Assembly: GCA_038040385.1 (NCBI GenBank)
Contig: JBBPII010000013.1
Location: 122,790 to 186,789, forward strand
DNA from: Gilichinskyi gelida
GTDB lineage: Bacteria > Acidobacteriota > Thermoanaerobaculia > Gp7-AA8
DNA: 64,000 bases
Direction: 5' to 3'
Position 1 is the stretch's first letter; every line of letters begins with the position of its first letter. The notes beneath the pieces were generated by a model, which was not told the DNA's origin, did no database searches, and saw nothing but the letters and a program-made list of their open reading frames with translations. Both the position numbers and the translations under genes were made by a program. Of the stretch, positions 17,878 to 28,925 are shown piece by piece.

Positions 17878-20517
17878 ATGTCCGAGGCCAACCACCCGTT
17901 CCGTCTGGTCGGTGGCACCAACACCGACTCCGGCACCGCCGCGGAGCTCCAGCGCTTGCGCGCCGAGATCGAGGCGCGCAACCGGCAGGAAACGGCGATC
18001 GCCGAATTGGGCCAGGCCGCTCTCACCGGCGTCGATCCCTACATTCTCCTCGGCCAGGCTTGCGCGCTCGTGGAGCTGACATTGGGCGTCGAGCACGCGC
18101 GTGCCCTGGAGCTCAACTCCATCGGCGGGGTGACGCTCTGTTCCTCCATCGGCTCCAACGCCACCTTTCTCCACTGCGACCGCGACGACGAGGAGAACGA
18201 GTCGATCGCGCTCTACGTCGCCGTCGCGGGCAATCCGGTGACCTTCAACAACCTCGAGCAGGAGACGCGGTTCAAGTCGAGTCATCTGCGCGGCTACCAC
18301 GGCGTGCAGTCGGGCGCTGGCGTCACCATCCCCACCGCCTCGGCGACGTTCGGGGTGCTCCTCGCCTACTCCAGCCGCGAGCGGACCTTCGCCGACTACG
18401 AGGTCGCCTTCCTGCAGTCGACCGCCAGCCTAGTGGGCGAAGCGGTGCAGAAGGCGCGCACCGAAGAGGCGCTGCGCAAGTCGGAGTCGCGCCTCAAACA
18501 ACTGATCGCCTCCACGCCCGACGCCGTGGTCAGCGTCGACCGCGACGGCCGGGTCATCGAGTGGAACCCGCAGGCCGAGGCGATCTTCGGCCTGCGCGCG
18601 CGCGACGTCATCGGCCGTCCGTTGCCGCGCGAGGCGATCGGCCCGAAGCTGGCCGACGTCTTCGAGCAGCGTCCCGAGCTGCTCAGACGACGGATCGAGA
18701 CCGCCGGCCGCCACAAGAGCGGCGCCGAGTTTGCGGTGGAGATCACCATCGAGCCGGTCGGCACCGGCAGCGAGCAGACCTTCACTGCCTTCATCCGCGA
18801 CATCTCCGAGCGCAAGCGCGCGCAGCTCGAGCTGGAGAAGCGCGAGCAGCGCTTCCGCGCGCTGGTGGAGAAGAGCTGGAGCGGCGTCGTGCTGCTCGAC
18901 AGCGATCTGGCTTTCAACTACGTCGGAGCGTCCACCTTCCGCCTGATCGGCTACTCCGAGCAGGAACTGAAGGGGACGACGTTCCTCAGCTACGTCCATC
19001 CGCGTGAGCGGCCGGCGGCGCGGGAAATCTTCGCCGAGCTCGTGGCCGGCAAACGGCAGGAGTCGCACGGCGAGCTCCGTTTCATGCACAAGAGCGGCAC
19101 CTGGGTGTGGCTGGAAGGCTTCGCCCAGAACTTGCTGCACGACCCCAGCGTCGGCGCGATCATCGTCAACTACCGCGACATCAGTCAGCGGAAGGCGACG
19201 GAGAAACAGCTCGAGTACCAGGCGTACTACGACGCGCTCACCGGCCTCCCCAACCGACTTCTCTTCCGCGACCGCGTGGTCATCGCGCTGGCGCAGGCGC
19301 GCCGCAACAAGCGCGGCATCGCCGTGATGTATCTCGATCTCGACCACTTCAAGCTGGTCAACGACGGGCTCGGACACTCCATCGGCGACGCGCTGCTCTC
19401 GGAGGTCGCCGCGCGGCTGCAGGGCTGCATCCGCTCCTCCGACACCATCTCCCGCCTGGGCGGCGACGAGTTCACCATCCTGCTCAACGAGGTCGCCGAC
19501 AGCGACTCCGCCGCCGGTGTGGCCCGTAAGATCCTGCAGTGCTTCGCGCGACCATTCCGGGTCCAGGCGCACGAGCTGTTCGTCACCGCGTCGATCGGCA
19601 TCAGCCTCTTCCCCAACGACGGAGAGGACGTCGAGACGCTGCTCAAGTGCGCCGACAGCGCCATGTACCGGGCCAAAGAGCTGGGCCGGAATCAGATGCA
19701 GCTCTTCACCGCCAGCATGAACGAGCGCTACGTGCGCCGCCTGGCGCTCGAGCAGAGCCTGCACCACGCGCTGGAGCGCGATGAGCTGGAGGTCTACTAC
19801 CAGCCGATCTTCGACCGGACGCGGCGCCGCATCGACTCGCTCGAGGCGCTGGTGCGGTGGAACCACCCCTCGCGGGGCCTGGTGCTGCCGGGCGACTTCA
19901 TCGCCATGGCCGAGGACACCGGGCTGATCGTGCCGATGGGCGACAGCATCCTACGCACCGTCACCCGGCAGTTGCGGCAATGGCACGACGCCGGGCTCAC
20001 CGGCTTGCGCGCCAGCGTGAACATCTCCGCGCCGCAGTTCCAGCAGCCGAACTTCGCCGCCAGCGTCGCCGCCGCCATCGCGGAGAACGGTCTCGATCCG
20101 AGCGCGCTTCAGCTCGAGATGACCGAGAGCATCGCGGTGCAGAACATCGAGATGACCATGAACTTGCTGCGCGACCTCCGGGCCCTCGGCGTCAGCGTGG
20201 CCGTCGACGACTTCGGCACCGGACAGTCGTCGCTGATCTATCTGAAGCGCTTCCCCATCGACACGGTGAAGATCGATCAGGTCTTCATCCGCGACGCCAC
20301 CGCCGACGAGTCCACTGCCGCCATCGTGGCCTACATCATCAATCTGGCCCACACCCTCGGCCTCACCGTGGTGGCCGAGGGGGTGGAGACCGAGGAACAA
20401 TTCGCGTTTCTCAAACTGCACGCCTGCGATTTCGTGCAGGGCTTTCTGTTCAGCCCCGCGATGCCGGCGCACGAAGTGGAGGCTTTCGTGAGGGGGAATG
20501 TGGGACGGGTTCTCTAA
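17878..20517 (+). CDS. GAF-PAS-PAS-GGDEF-EAL cyclic-di-GMP signalling protein
   Basis: From the ATG at 17878 (879 aa) a GAF domain covers about residues 35-195 and two PAS domains cover about 200-310 and 320-440. The GGDEF domain has an intact GGDEF at 528-532 with an RxxD inhibitory site (RSSD) just upstream. The EAL domain has EAL at 656-658 and DDFGTG from residue 777. Both catalytic domains therefore look active: diguanylate cyclase and cyclic-di-GMP phosphodiesterase. No membrane segment is seen, so it is probably a cytoplasmic sensor. The start is uncertain; an in-frame ATG at 17815 is an alternative. The last six residues (NVGRVL) and the TAA stop are encoded by a palindromic repeat. 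Confidence 0.92.
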   Translation: MSEANHPFRLVGGTNTDSGTAAELQRLRAEIEARNRQETAIAELGQAALTGVDPYILLGQACALVELTLGVEHARALELNSIGGVTLCSSIGSNATFLHCDRDDEENESIALYVAVAGNPVTFNNLEQETRFKSSHLRGYHGVQSGAGVTIPTASATFGVLLAYSSRERTFADYEVAFLQSTASLVGEAVQKARTEEALRKSESRLKQLIASTPDAVVSVDRDGRVIEWNPQAEAIFGLRARDVIGRPLPREAIGPKLADVFEQRPELLRRRIETAGRHKSGAEFAVEITIEPVGTGSEQTFTAFIRDISERKRAQLELEKREQRFRALVEKSWSGVVLLDSDLAFNYVGASTFRLIGYSEQELKGTTFLSYVHPRERPAAREIFAELVAGKRQESHGELRFMHKSGTWVWLEGFAQNLLHDPSVGAIIVNYRDISQRKATEKQLEYQAYYDALTGLPNRLLFRDRVVIALAQARRNKRGIAVMYLDLDHFKLVNDGLGHSIGDALLSEVAARLQGCIRSSDTISRLGGDEFTILLNEVADSDSAAGVARKILQCFARPFRVQAHELFVTASIGISLFPNDGEDVETLLKCADSAMYRAKELGRNQMQLFTASMNERYVRRLALEQSLHHALERDELEVYYQPIFDRTRRRIDSLEALVRWNHPSRGLVLPGDFIAMAEDTGLIVPMGDSILRTVTRQLRQWHDAGLTGLRASVNISAPQFQQPNFAASVAAAIAENGLDPSALQLEMTESIAVQNIEMTMNLLRDLRALGVSVAVDDFGTGQSSLIYLKRFPIDTVKIDQVFIRDATADESTAAIVAYIINLAHTLGLTVVAEGVETEEQFAFLKLHACDFVQGFLFSPAMPAHEVEAFVRGNVGRVL

Positions 20518-20551
20518 CCCGTCCGGGCGGCGGGTTGAGAACCCGCCCCAC
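20500..20551. repeat. Head-to-head REP-like pair (GTGG-headed)
   Basis: Two palindromes in opposite orientation, GTGG-GACGGGTT-CTCT-AACCCGTC and on the other strand GTGG-GGCGGGTT-CTC-AACCCGCC, are arranged head to head. The first overlaps the 3' end of the GGDEF-EAL gene and supplies its stop codon. The pair ends about 25 nt before the next start codon. Confidence 0.75.
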
Positions 20552-20575
20552 ATACATTGCTATCCTTCGCGTCCG

Positions 20576-22480
20576 ATGCGTCGAATCCTCCTTCTCCTCC
20601 TCCTCTCTTCCACCGCCCTCGCGCAGAAACCGTCGACGGACGACGCGTTCCTCGACGCGATGTACGCCGTCCGCACCTTCCACTCGGTCGCCATTTCCCC
20701 GGACGGCAAGCGAGTGGCGTGGGCGGAGCGGAAGGGCGGCATCGGCATGGCGAACGCCGACGGCTCGGCGCTGCGGCAGATAACGAGCGGCGACGAGCAA
20801 GACGTCGCCTGGTCGCCCGACAGCAGCGCCATCGTCTACGTCGGTGGTCCGGACGCGCGCAAGCAGCTCTTCGTGGCGCGCGGCAGCAATGCTCCCAAAC
20901 AATTGACCAACGTGACCGGCTATCTCGCCGAGCCGCAGTGGTCGCCCGACGGCAAGTCGATCGCCTTCCTCTTCATCGAGAACGCCAAACGCGCCGCCGG
21001 GCCGCTGGTGGCCATGTCGCGCAAGGTCGGGCCGATCGAGGAGCACATCGAGGAGCAGCGCGTGGCGATCGTCGACGTCGCCACCAGGAAGGTCCGCATC
21101 GTCACCCCCGCCGACATGTACGTCTATCACTTCGACTGGTCGCCGGACGGCAAACGCCTGGCGGCGATGGCGGCACCGGGCTCCGGCGACAACAACTACT
21201 GGATCGCGCAGCTCCACGTGGTCGACGTCGGTGCGGCGACGATGAAAGCGGTCTACAAGCCGGAGCTGCAGATCGCCAATCCGCGCTGGTCGCCCGACGG
21301 CACCCGCATCGCTTTCATCGAGGGGCTGATGAGCGACGAAGGCTCCACAGGCGGCGATCTGTTCGTCGTCGACGCCGCCGGCGGCGCGGCGCGCAATCTC
21401 ACGCCGAATCTGAAGGCGACCATCACCTCGTTTGCCTGGACCGCGAACGACCAGATCACCGCCGGCCAGAACGTCGCCGGCGAGGCGGCGCTGGCGCGGC
21501 TACGCGTGAGCGACGGGGCGATGGAGACGATCTGGCGCGGCGCGGAAATGATCAGCGGTCATGGTCTGATCGGCGCGTCGCTGGCCCGCGACGGCGTCAC
21601 CAGCGCCGTCATCCGCAGCTCGTTCCGCAAGCCGCCCGAGGTGTGGGCGGGCCCCATCGGCGCGTGGAAACAGATCACCCGCCGCAACGCGAGCGCGCAG
21701 GTGAGCTGGGGCGACGCGCGGTCGATCCGTTGGAAGAGCGACGAGTTCGACGTGCAGGGATGGCTGCTCGCGCCATCGGAGCCGTACCGATCGGCGCAGA
21801 AGTATCCAGTCGTCGTCTGGATCCACGGCGGCCCGGCGAGCGCGTCGCTGCCGCGCTGGCCCGACGAGCGGGCGGCGCTGCTCTCGTCGCTCGGCTACTT
21901 CGTCTTCTTCCCCAATCCGCGCGGCAGCTACGGACAGGGCGAAGCATTTGTCCGGGCGAACGTAAAGGATTTCGGCGGCGGCGATCTGCGCGACATCCTC
22001 GCGGGCCTCGACGCCATCGCCAAAGAGGCGCCGGTCGACATCGAGCGCGCCGGGGTGTGGGGCTGGAGCTACGGCGGCTTCATGACCATGTGGACGGTCA
22101 CCCAGACGCAGCGCTTCAAGGCCGCGGTGGCCGGCGCCGGCATCGCCAACTGGGTGAGCTACTACGGACAGAACGACATCGACCGATGGATGATCCCCTA
22201 CTTCGGCGCGTCCGTTTACGACGATCCCGCGGTCTACGCCAAGAGCGCGCCGATCAATTACATTAAGCATGTTAAGACGCCGACGCTGGTCGTGGTCGGC
22301 GAGCGCGATGGTGAGTGTCCCGCGCCGCAGTCATTCGAGTTCTGGCACGCGCTGAAGGAAATGGAAGTGGACACCCAACTGGTTGTCTACCCGGACGAAG
22401 GGCACTCGTTCCAGAAGCCTGAGCACAAGCGCGATCTCGCGCGGCGCCTGGCCGGCTGGTTCGCTAAACACCTCCAATGA
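20576..22480 (+). CDS. Secreted S9-family prolyl oligopeptidase / acylaminoacyl peptidase-like
   Basis: The protein (634 aa) starts with a signal peptide (ILLLLLLSSTALAQ). A beta-propeller of PD40/WD40-like blades follows; SPDGKRVAW, SPDGKSIAF and SPDGTRIAF repeat through about residues 35-370. An alpha/beta-hydrolase domain follows, with nucleophile Ser498 in GWSYGGF, Asp578 in GERDGE and His610 in DEGHSF. This is the normal S9 arrangement in which the propeller gates a peptidase acting on short peptides, here outside the cytoplasm. The start at 20576 was chosen because it begins the signal peptide; the longer frame runs through the REP pair. Its stop overlaps the next start (ATGA). Confidence 0.93.
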   Translation: MRRILLLLLLSSTALAQKPSTDDAFLDAMYAVRTFHSVAISPDGKRVAWAERKGGIGMANADGSALRQITSGDEQDVAWSPDSSAIVYVGGPDARKQLFVARGSNAPKQLTNVTGYLAEPQWSPDGKSIAFLFIENAKRAAGPLVAMSRKVGPIEEHIEEQRVAIVDVATRKVRIVTPADMYVYHFDWSPDGKRLAAMAAPGSGDNNYWIAQLHVVDVGAATMKAVYKPELQIANPRWSPDGTRIAFIEGLMSDEGSTGGDLFVVDAAGGAARNLTPNLKATITSFAWTANDQITAGQNVAGEAALARLRVSDGAMETIWRGAEMISGHGLIGASLARDGVTSAVIRSSFRKPPEVWAGPIGAWKQITRRNASAQVSWGDARSIRWKSDEFDVQGWLLAPSEPYRSAQKYPVVVWIHGGPASASLPRWPDERAALLSSLGYFVFFPNPRGSYGQGEAFVRANVKDFGGGDLRDILAGLDAIAKEAPVDIERAGVWGWSYGGFMTMWTVTQTQRFKAAVAGAGIANWVSYYGQNDIDRWMIPYFGASVYDDPAVYAKSAPINYIKHVKTPTLVVVGERDGECPAPQSFEFWHALKEMEVDTQLVVYPDEGHSFQKPEHKRDLARRLAGWFAKHLQ

Positions 22481-23094
22481 CGACCGCCATTTTCCTGATT
22501 GCGTTCAGTTTCAAGATCATCGGCATCGACTGCGCCGGATGCGGGCCTCCGCTCGTGAAGGCGCTCTCCGCCGTGCCGGGGGTGAAGAACGTCAAGGTCG
22601 ACACGAAGACGTCGATGGCCACCGTCGACATCGCCGCCGGCTTCGACAAGTCGAAGCTCCGCGCCGCGGTCTCCAACGCCGGCTTCGAGGCGGAGTTCCC
22701 CGGCGAGACCCGCATCGACATCGCGCCGCTGCCGCCCGAGGTGGTGAAGACGCTCGACATCGTGGCGTACGACGGCAAGTCGAAGGTCGACATCGCCAAA
22801 GCCCTCGCGCCGGGGAAAGTGACCGTCCTCGATTTCTACGCCGACTGGTGCGGCCCCTGCCACGTCCTCGAAGCGCGCCTGCAGCGTTACATGCTCGCCC
22901 ACCCCAAAGTCGCCCTCCGCCGCATCGACATCGGCAAGTGGAACAACGCCGGCGCGCGCCAGGCCACCCAATTCGGCGCCGAGGCGCTGCCGTACGTGCG
23001 CGTTTACGACGCAAAGGGGAAGCTGGTGGAGGCGGTGGTGGGAGGGATGTGGGATGAAGTTCTCGAGGCGATGGAGAAAGCAGAAAAAAGGTGA
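22477..23094 (+). CDS. HMA heavy-metal-binding domain fused to thioredoxin
   Basis: Residues of about 11-75 form a heavy-metal-associated ferredoxin fold with the metal-binding Cys-x-x-Cys (GIDCAGC, Cys19 and Cys22). Residues of about 92-200 form a thioredoxin fold with the active site WCGPC (Cys125, Cys128) and a cis-Pro segment (ALPYVRV). The combination suggests delivery or reduction of a thiol-bound soft metal such as copper or mercury, or metal-coupled thiol redox. Its N-terminus is short and hydrophobic, so a membrane or export role is possible but not clear. It overlaps the upstream peptidase (ATGA) and the downstream gene (GTGA), making three tightly coupled genes. The next gene carries the double-UGA feature, so a redox partnership is plausible. 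Confidence 0.88.
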   Translation: MTTAIFLIAFSFKIIGIDCAGCGPPLVKALSAVPGVKNVKVDTKTSMATVDIAAGFDKSKLRAAVSNAGFEAEFPGETRIDIAPLPPEVVKTLDIVAYDGKSKVDIAKALAPGKVTVLDFYADWCGPCHVLEARLQRYMLAHPKVALRRIDIGKWNNAGARQATQFGAEALPYVRVYDAKGKLVEAVVGGMWDEVLEAMEKAEKR

Positions 23095-24020
23095 AGTTCT
23101 TCTTCTTCGCACTTTTCCTCGTTGCGCTGCCTTTGCACGCCTGACCCGCCTGAGCCAACCCCAACCTCTCCGGCGGAGCAGGTCAGAACTCGATCGTCGC
23201 ACCGAAGCAGTGGCGGATCTCGCTGGACATCGCGCATGGTGATTTCTTCGTATCGCACGTGGCCGACGATCCCGCCCTTCCGCCGCACGAGCATCACGTG
23301 CGGCTCGGCCTCACGCACACGGAGCTGAGCGCGCAGTACGGGCTGCGCGAGAACATGCAGCTCGCGATTCGCGTCCCGTATGACGTGAAGGCAATGCGCG
23401 TGCGCTACTCGCTGCTCGACGGCGGCGCGCCGTACACGCCGCCGTACGGCGACATCCATCACCGCACCGAGACGCTGCGCGGCATCTCCGACCCATCGTT
23501 GCGCATCGAGCTCGCACCGCGCGCCGGATGGGTCCTCGGTCTCGGCACCACCCTCCCCCTCGGCCACATCGTCCCCGACCCGATCGTCCTGGGGAACGAA
23601 GGAAAAACGCACGAGCACATCCAGTTCGGCAGCGGCACTTTCGAGCCGATCCTCTCCGCGCAATGGGCGAGCCGGCGCTTCGTCGCCGGGACCGAGGCGA
23701 GGCTCAGCCTCTACGAGAACCGCAACGGCTTCCGCGCCCCGTCGACGCTGAGCTGGTCCGCCGGCCCGACGTTCCGCGTCCGCAGCATCGCCATCGACCC
23801 CCGCCTCAACGGCCAGGTCCAAACCCTGGCTCGCTGGAGCGGCGAGATCGACGAAGGCAGCGGATTCCGCGACGCCGGCGTGCGGCTGCAAATCTCCGCG
23901 CCGCTGCGCGGCACCGTCATCTCGCCGAGCGTCTACCGCCAGCTCTGGTCGCGCGGCCTCGCCGGCCAGACCTTCCGGCAGGGAACGACGTGGGCGGTGT
24001 CGCTGACGCGGACGTTCTGA
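23091..24020 (+). CDS. Candidate double-selenocysteine (UxxU) exported barrel-like protein
   Basis: A GTG at 23091 overlaps the upstream stop (GTGA) and opens a perfect signal peptide, KFFFFALFLVALPLHA. TGA codons follow at 23142-23144 (codon 18) and 23151-23153 (codon 21). The same frame then stays open for 288 codons to the stop at 24020. Read through, the mature N-terminus would be X-P-A-X-A-N-P-N, where X is encoded by TGA; these are plausible positions for a Cys-x-x-Cys motif just after signal cleavage. The rest is beta-strand rich with alternating patterns and the motifs IHHRTETL, TLPLGHIVPDP, HIQFGSGTFEP and a C-terminal aromatic Phe, which resembles an outer-membrane barrel family. 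A bSECIS-like hairpin lies just downstream. The alternative is a gene with two nonsense mutations. A gene caller would start it at 23259 and miss the signal peptide. Confidence 0.7.
23164..23183 (+). promoter_or_regulatory. bSECIS-like stem-loop after the second UGA
   Basis: The RNA ACCUCUCC-GGC-GGAG-C-AGGU folds into 8 base pairs with one bulged C and a GG-containing apical loop at 23172-23174. Exactly 18 nt separate the second UGA from this loop; by my count from memory, E. coli fdhF has the same distance between its UGA and the GGUC loop. The first UGA is 27 nt from the loop, within the range known for bacterial SECIS elements. Folding was done by eye only. Confidence 0.55.
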
Positions 24021-24031
24021 CGGAGAGCTGG

Positions 24032-24424
24032 TCACGCTTTGATCGGATCAAATCCCGCGACTCCCTGATAAGCGAGGATCGCGGCGTCGGCGGTCATCAG
24101 CCGGCGTCCCTCGGCAATTGCCTGTGCGATCAGGAGCCGATCAAAAGGATCCTGATGATGGTCTGGAAGCAACGCCAGCGGCAACGTGTGCGCGGCGCGG
24201 ATCGGAAGCTCTTCGAATCCATCGGCAGCGGCCGCCTCCTGGACGTCAGCGATAGCAACGTCGATCCGGCCGAGACTCGCTTTGATGGCGATCTCCCAGA
24301 AAGAAGCAGCGCTCACCGAAACGTCGTTGTCGGCGGAGGCAATCAGAGCGCGGGCCGCTTTCGCCAGGCGCCGATCCGCCATGACCCACCAGAGAAGAAT
24401 GTGGGTATCGAGAAGAAGCCTCAC
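24032..24424 (-). CDS. PIN-domain toxin (VapC-like ribonuclease)
   Basis: At 130 aa it has the usual length of a VapC toxin. The PIN acidic site is complete: Asp6 in LLDTHILLW, Glu44 in SFWEIAIK, Asp92 and Asp95 in QDPFDRLL, and Asp113 in TADA. These residues bind Mg2+ or Mn2+ for RNA cleavage. The ATG overlaps the antitoxin stop by 4 bp (ATGA), so the two are co-translated. It converges on the UxxU gene with an 11-bp gap. Confidence 0.92.
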   Translation of the reverse strand: MRLLLDTHILLWWVMADRRLAKAARALIASADNDVSVSAASFWEIAIKASLGRIDVAIADVQEAAAADGFEELPIRAAHTLPLALLPDHHQDPFDRLLIAQAIAEGRRLMTADAAILAYQGVAGFDPIKA

Positions 24425-24657
24425 CGATCACCGCGCTCGAACAATCCGTCGGGCAAGGGATCATCGAAGTTCCGCGCGAGCCGGATCTTGCCGCGCAGGC
24501 GACCCGGCCGTCTGATCACCGCCGGTCGCCGGAAGGCAACAATGCGCGCGACAGGGCGACCGTTCCGAGCGATGATGACTTCTTCACCGTTGGCCGCGCG
24601 GTCCACCAGTTGCGAGAGCCGCGTTTTCGCCTCGTAGATGTTCACCGTTTCGCTCAT
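24421..24657 (-). CDS. Phd/YefM-type antitoxin partner
   Basis: The 78-residue protein has the Phd/YefM fold pattern at its N-terminus: VNIYEAKTRLSQLVDRA then NGEEVIIARNGRPVARI. This is the DNA-binding dimerisation part. The basic, flexible C-terminal third (about 48-78) would bind and block the toxin. It is the first gene of the pair. A palindrome directly upstream fits autoregulation by the toxin-antitoxin complex. Confidence 0.92.
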   Translation of the reverse strand: MSETVNIYEAKTRLSQLVDRAANGEEVIIARNGRPVARIVAFRRPAVIRRPGRLRGKIRLARNFDDPLPDGLFERGDR

Positions 24658-24665
24658 CGACTTAG

Positions 24666-24680
24666 TCTGATCTAGTCAGA
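24666..24680 (-). promoter_or_regulatory. Palindromic operator candidate of the toxin-antitoxin operon
   Basis: TCTGA-TCTAG-TCAGA is a perfect 5-bp inverted repeat around a 5-nt centre. It lies 9-23 nt upstream of the antitoxin start codon, where Phd/YefM antitoxins usually bind to repress their own operon. Confidence 0.5.
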
Positions 24681-24692
24681 GCGAGCTGTCAA

Positions 24693-25130
24693 TCACGCCC
24701 GGGGGCGGCGCTCGGGGCGCCAGGTCTTGATGCGCTTCTTGATGTCGCCGGCGCGGCTGAATTCGCCGATGAGGACGGCGCGGGCCAGGTCGCTGACCTC
24801 CGCGTCGTCGCTGAAGCGCAGGGCGATGAGGTGGCTGGTGCGCAGTTCGCCGATGCGCCCGCGCAGGTCCTCGGGGAGGCAGCGCGCCAAGCGCAGCGAC
24901 TCCTCCAGCGCGATCACCCGGTCCTGCACTCGCAGCGCCATCGAACGCGCCACCAGGGCGAACAGCAGCAGCGCAATGGCCATGACCAATTCCCACCAGT
25001 TCAGGCGCGCACCGGCGTGGCGCACGGCGTAGACGATGCGCACGATCAGGTTCAGCGTTAGCAAGGGAAGGAGCACGAAGTGATACAGCGGGTAATAGCG
25101 GCGGTGGTTAGCGTAGCTCTGCGACTCCAT
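24693..25130 (-). CDS. Small membrane protein, DUF6526-like
   Basis: The start at 25130 has AGGAGG 8 nt upstream and gives 145 residues beginning MESQSYANHRRYYPLYH. Two transmembrane segments are visible, FVLLPLLTLNLIVRIVY (about 20-36) and WELVMAIALLLFALVA (about 46-62). A soluble, charged C-terminal half follows. The YANHxRYxPLYHF opening is typical, from memory, of the DUF6526 family, whose function is unknown. Its ribosome-binding site overlaps the end of dnaE, so it probably lies in the dnaE transcript. Confidence 0.75.
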   Translation of the reverse strand: MESQSYANHRRYYPLYHFVLLPLLTLNLIVRIVYAVRHAGARLNWWELVMAIALLLFALVARSMALRVQDRVIALEESLRLARCLPEDLRGRIGELRTSHLIALRFSDDAEVSDLARAVLIGEFSRAGDIKKRIKTWRPERRPRA

Positions 25131-25141
25131 CGATATCCTCC

Positions 25142-28909
<3,768 letters not shown>

Positions 28910-28925
28910 CGAGGGTCAGGCCATC

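Noticed and set aside
17844..20553. Several minus-strand ORFs opposite the GGDEF-EAL gene
   Set aside because: They lack domains and are shadows of a GC-rich coding region with intact GGDEF and EAL motifs on the plus strand.
23091..23153. The two TGAs as evidence of a dead gene
   Set aside because: Not excluded, but less likely: both fall at CxxC-like positions, no other damage is seen in the frame, and a SECIS-like hairpin follows at the right distance.
23259..24020. Start of the barrel gene at GTG 23259 (253 aa)
   Set aside because: It would lose the signal peptide, the coupled GTGA start and about 55 in-frame upstream codons that continue the protein (QWRISLDIAHGDFF).
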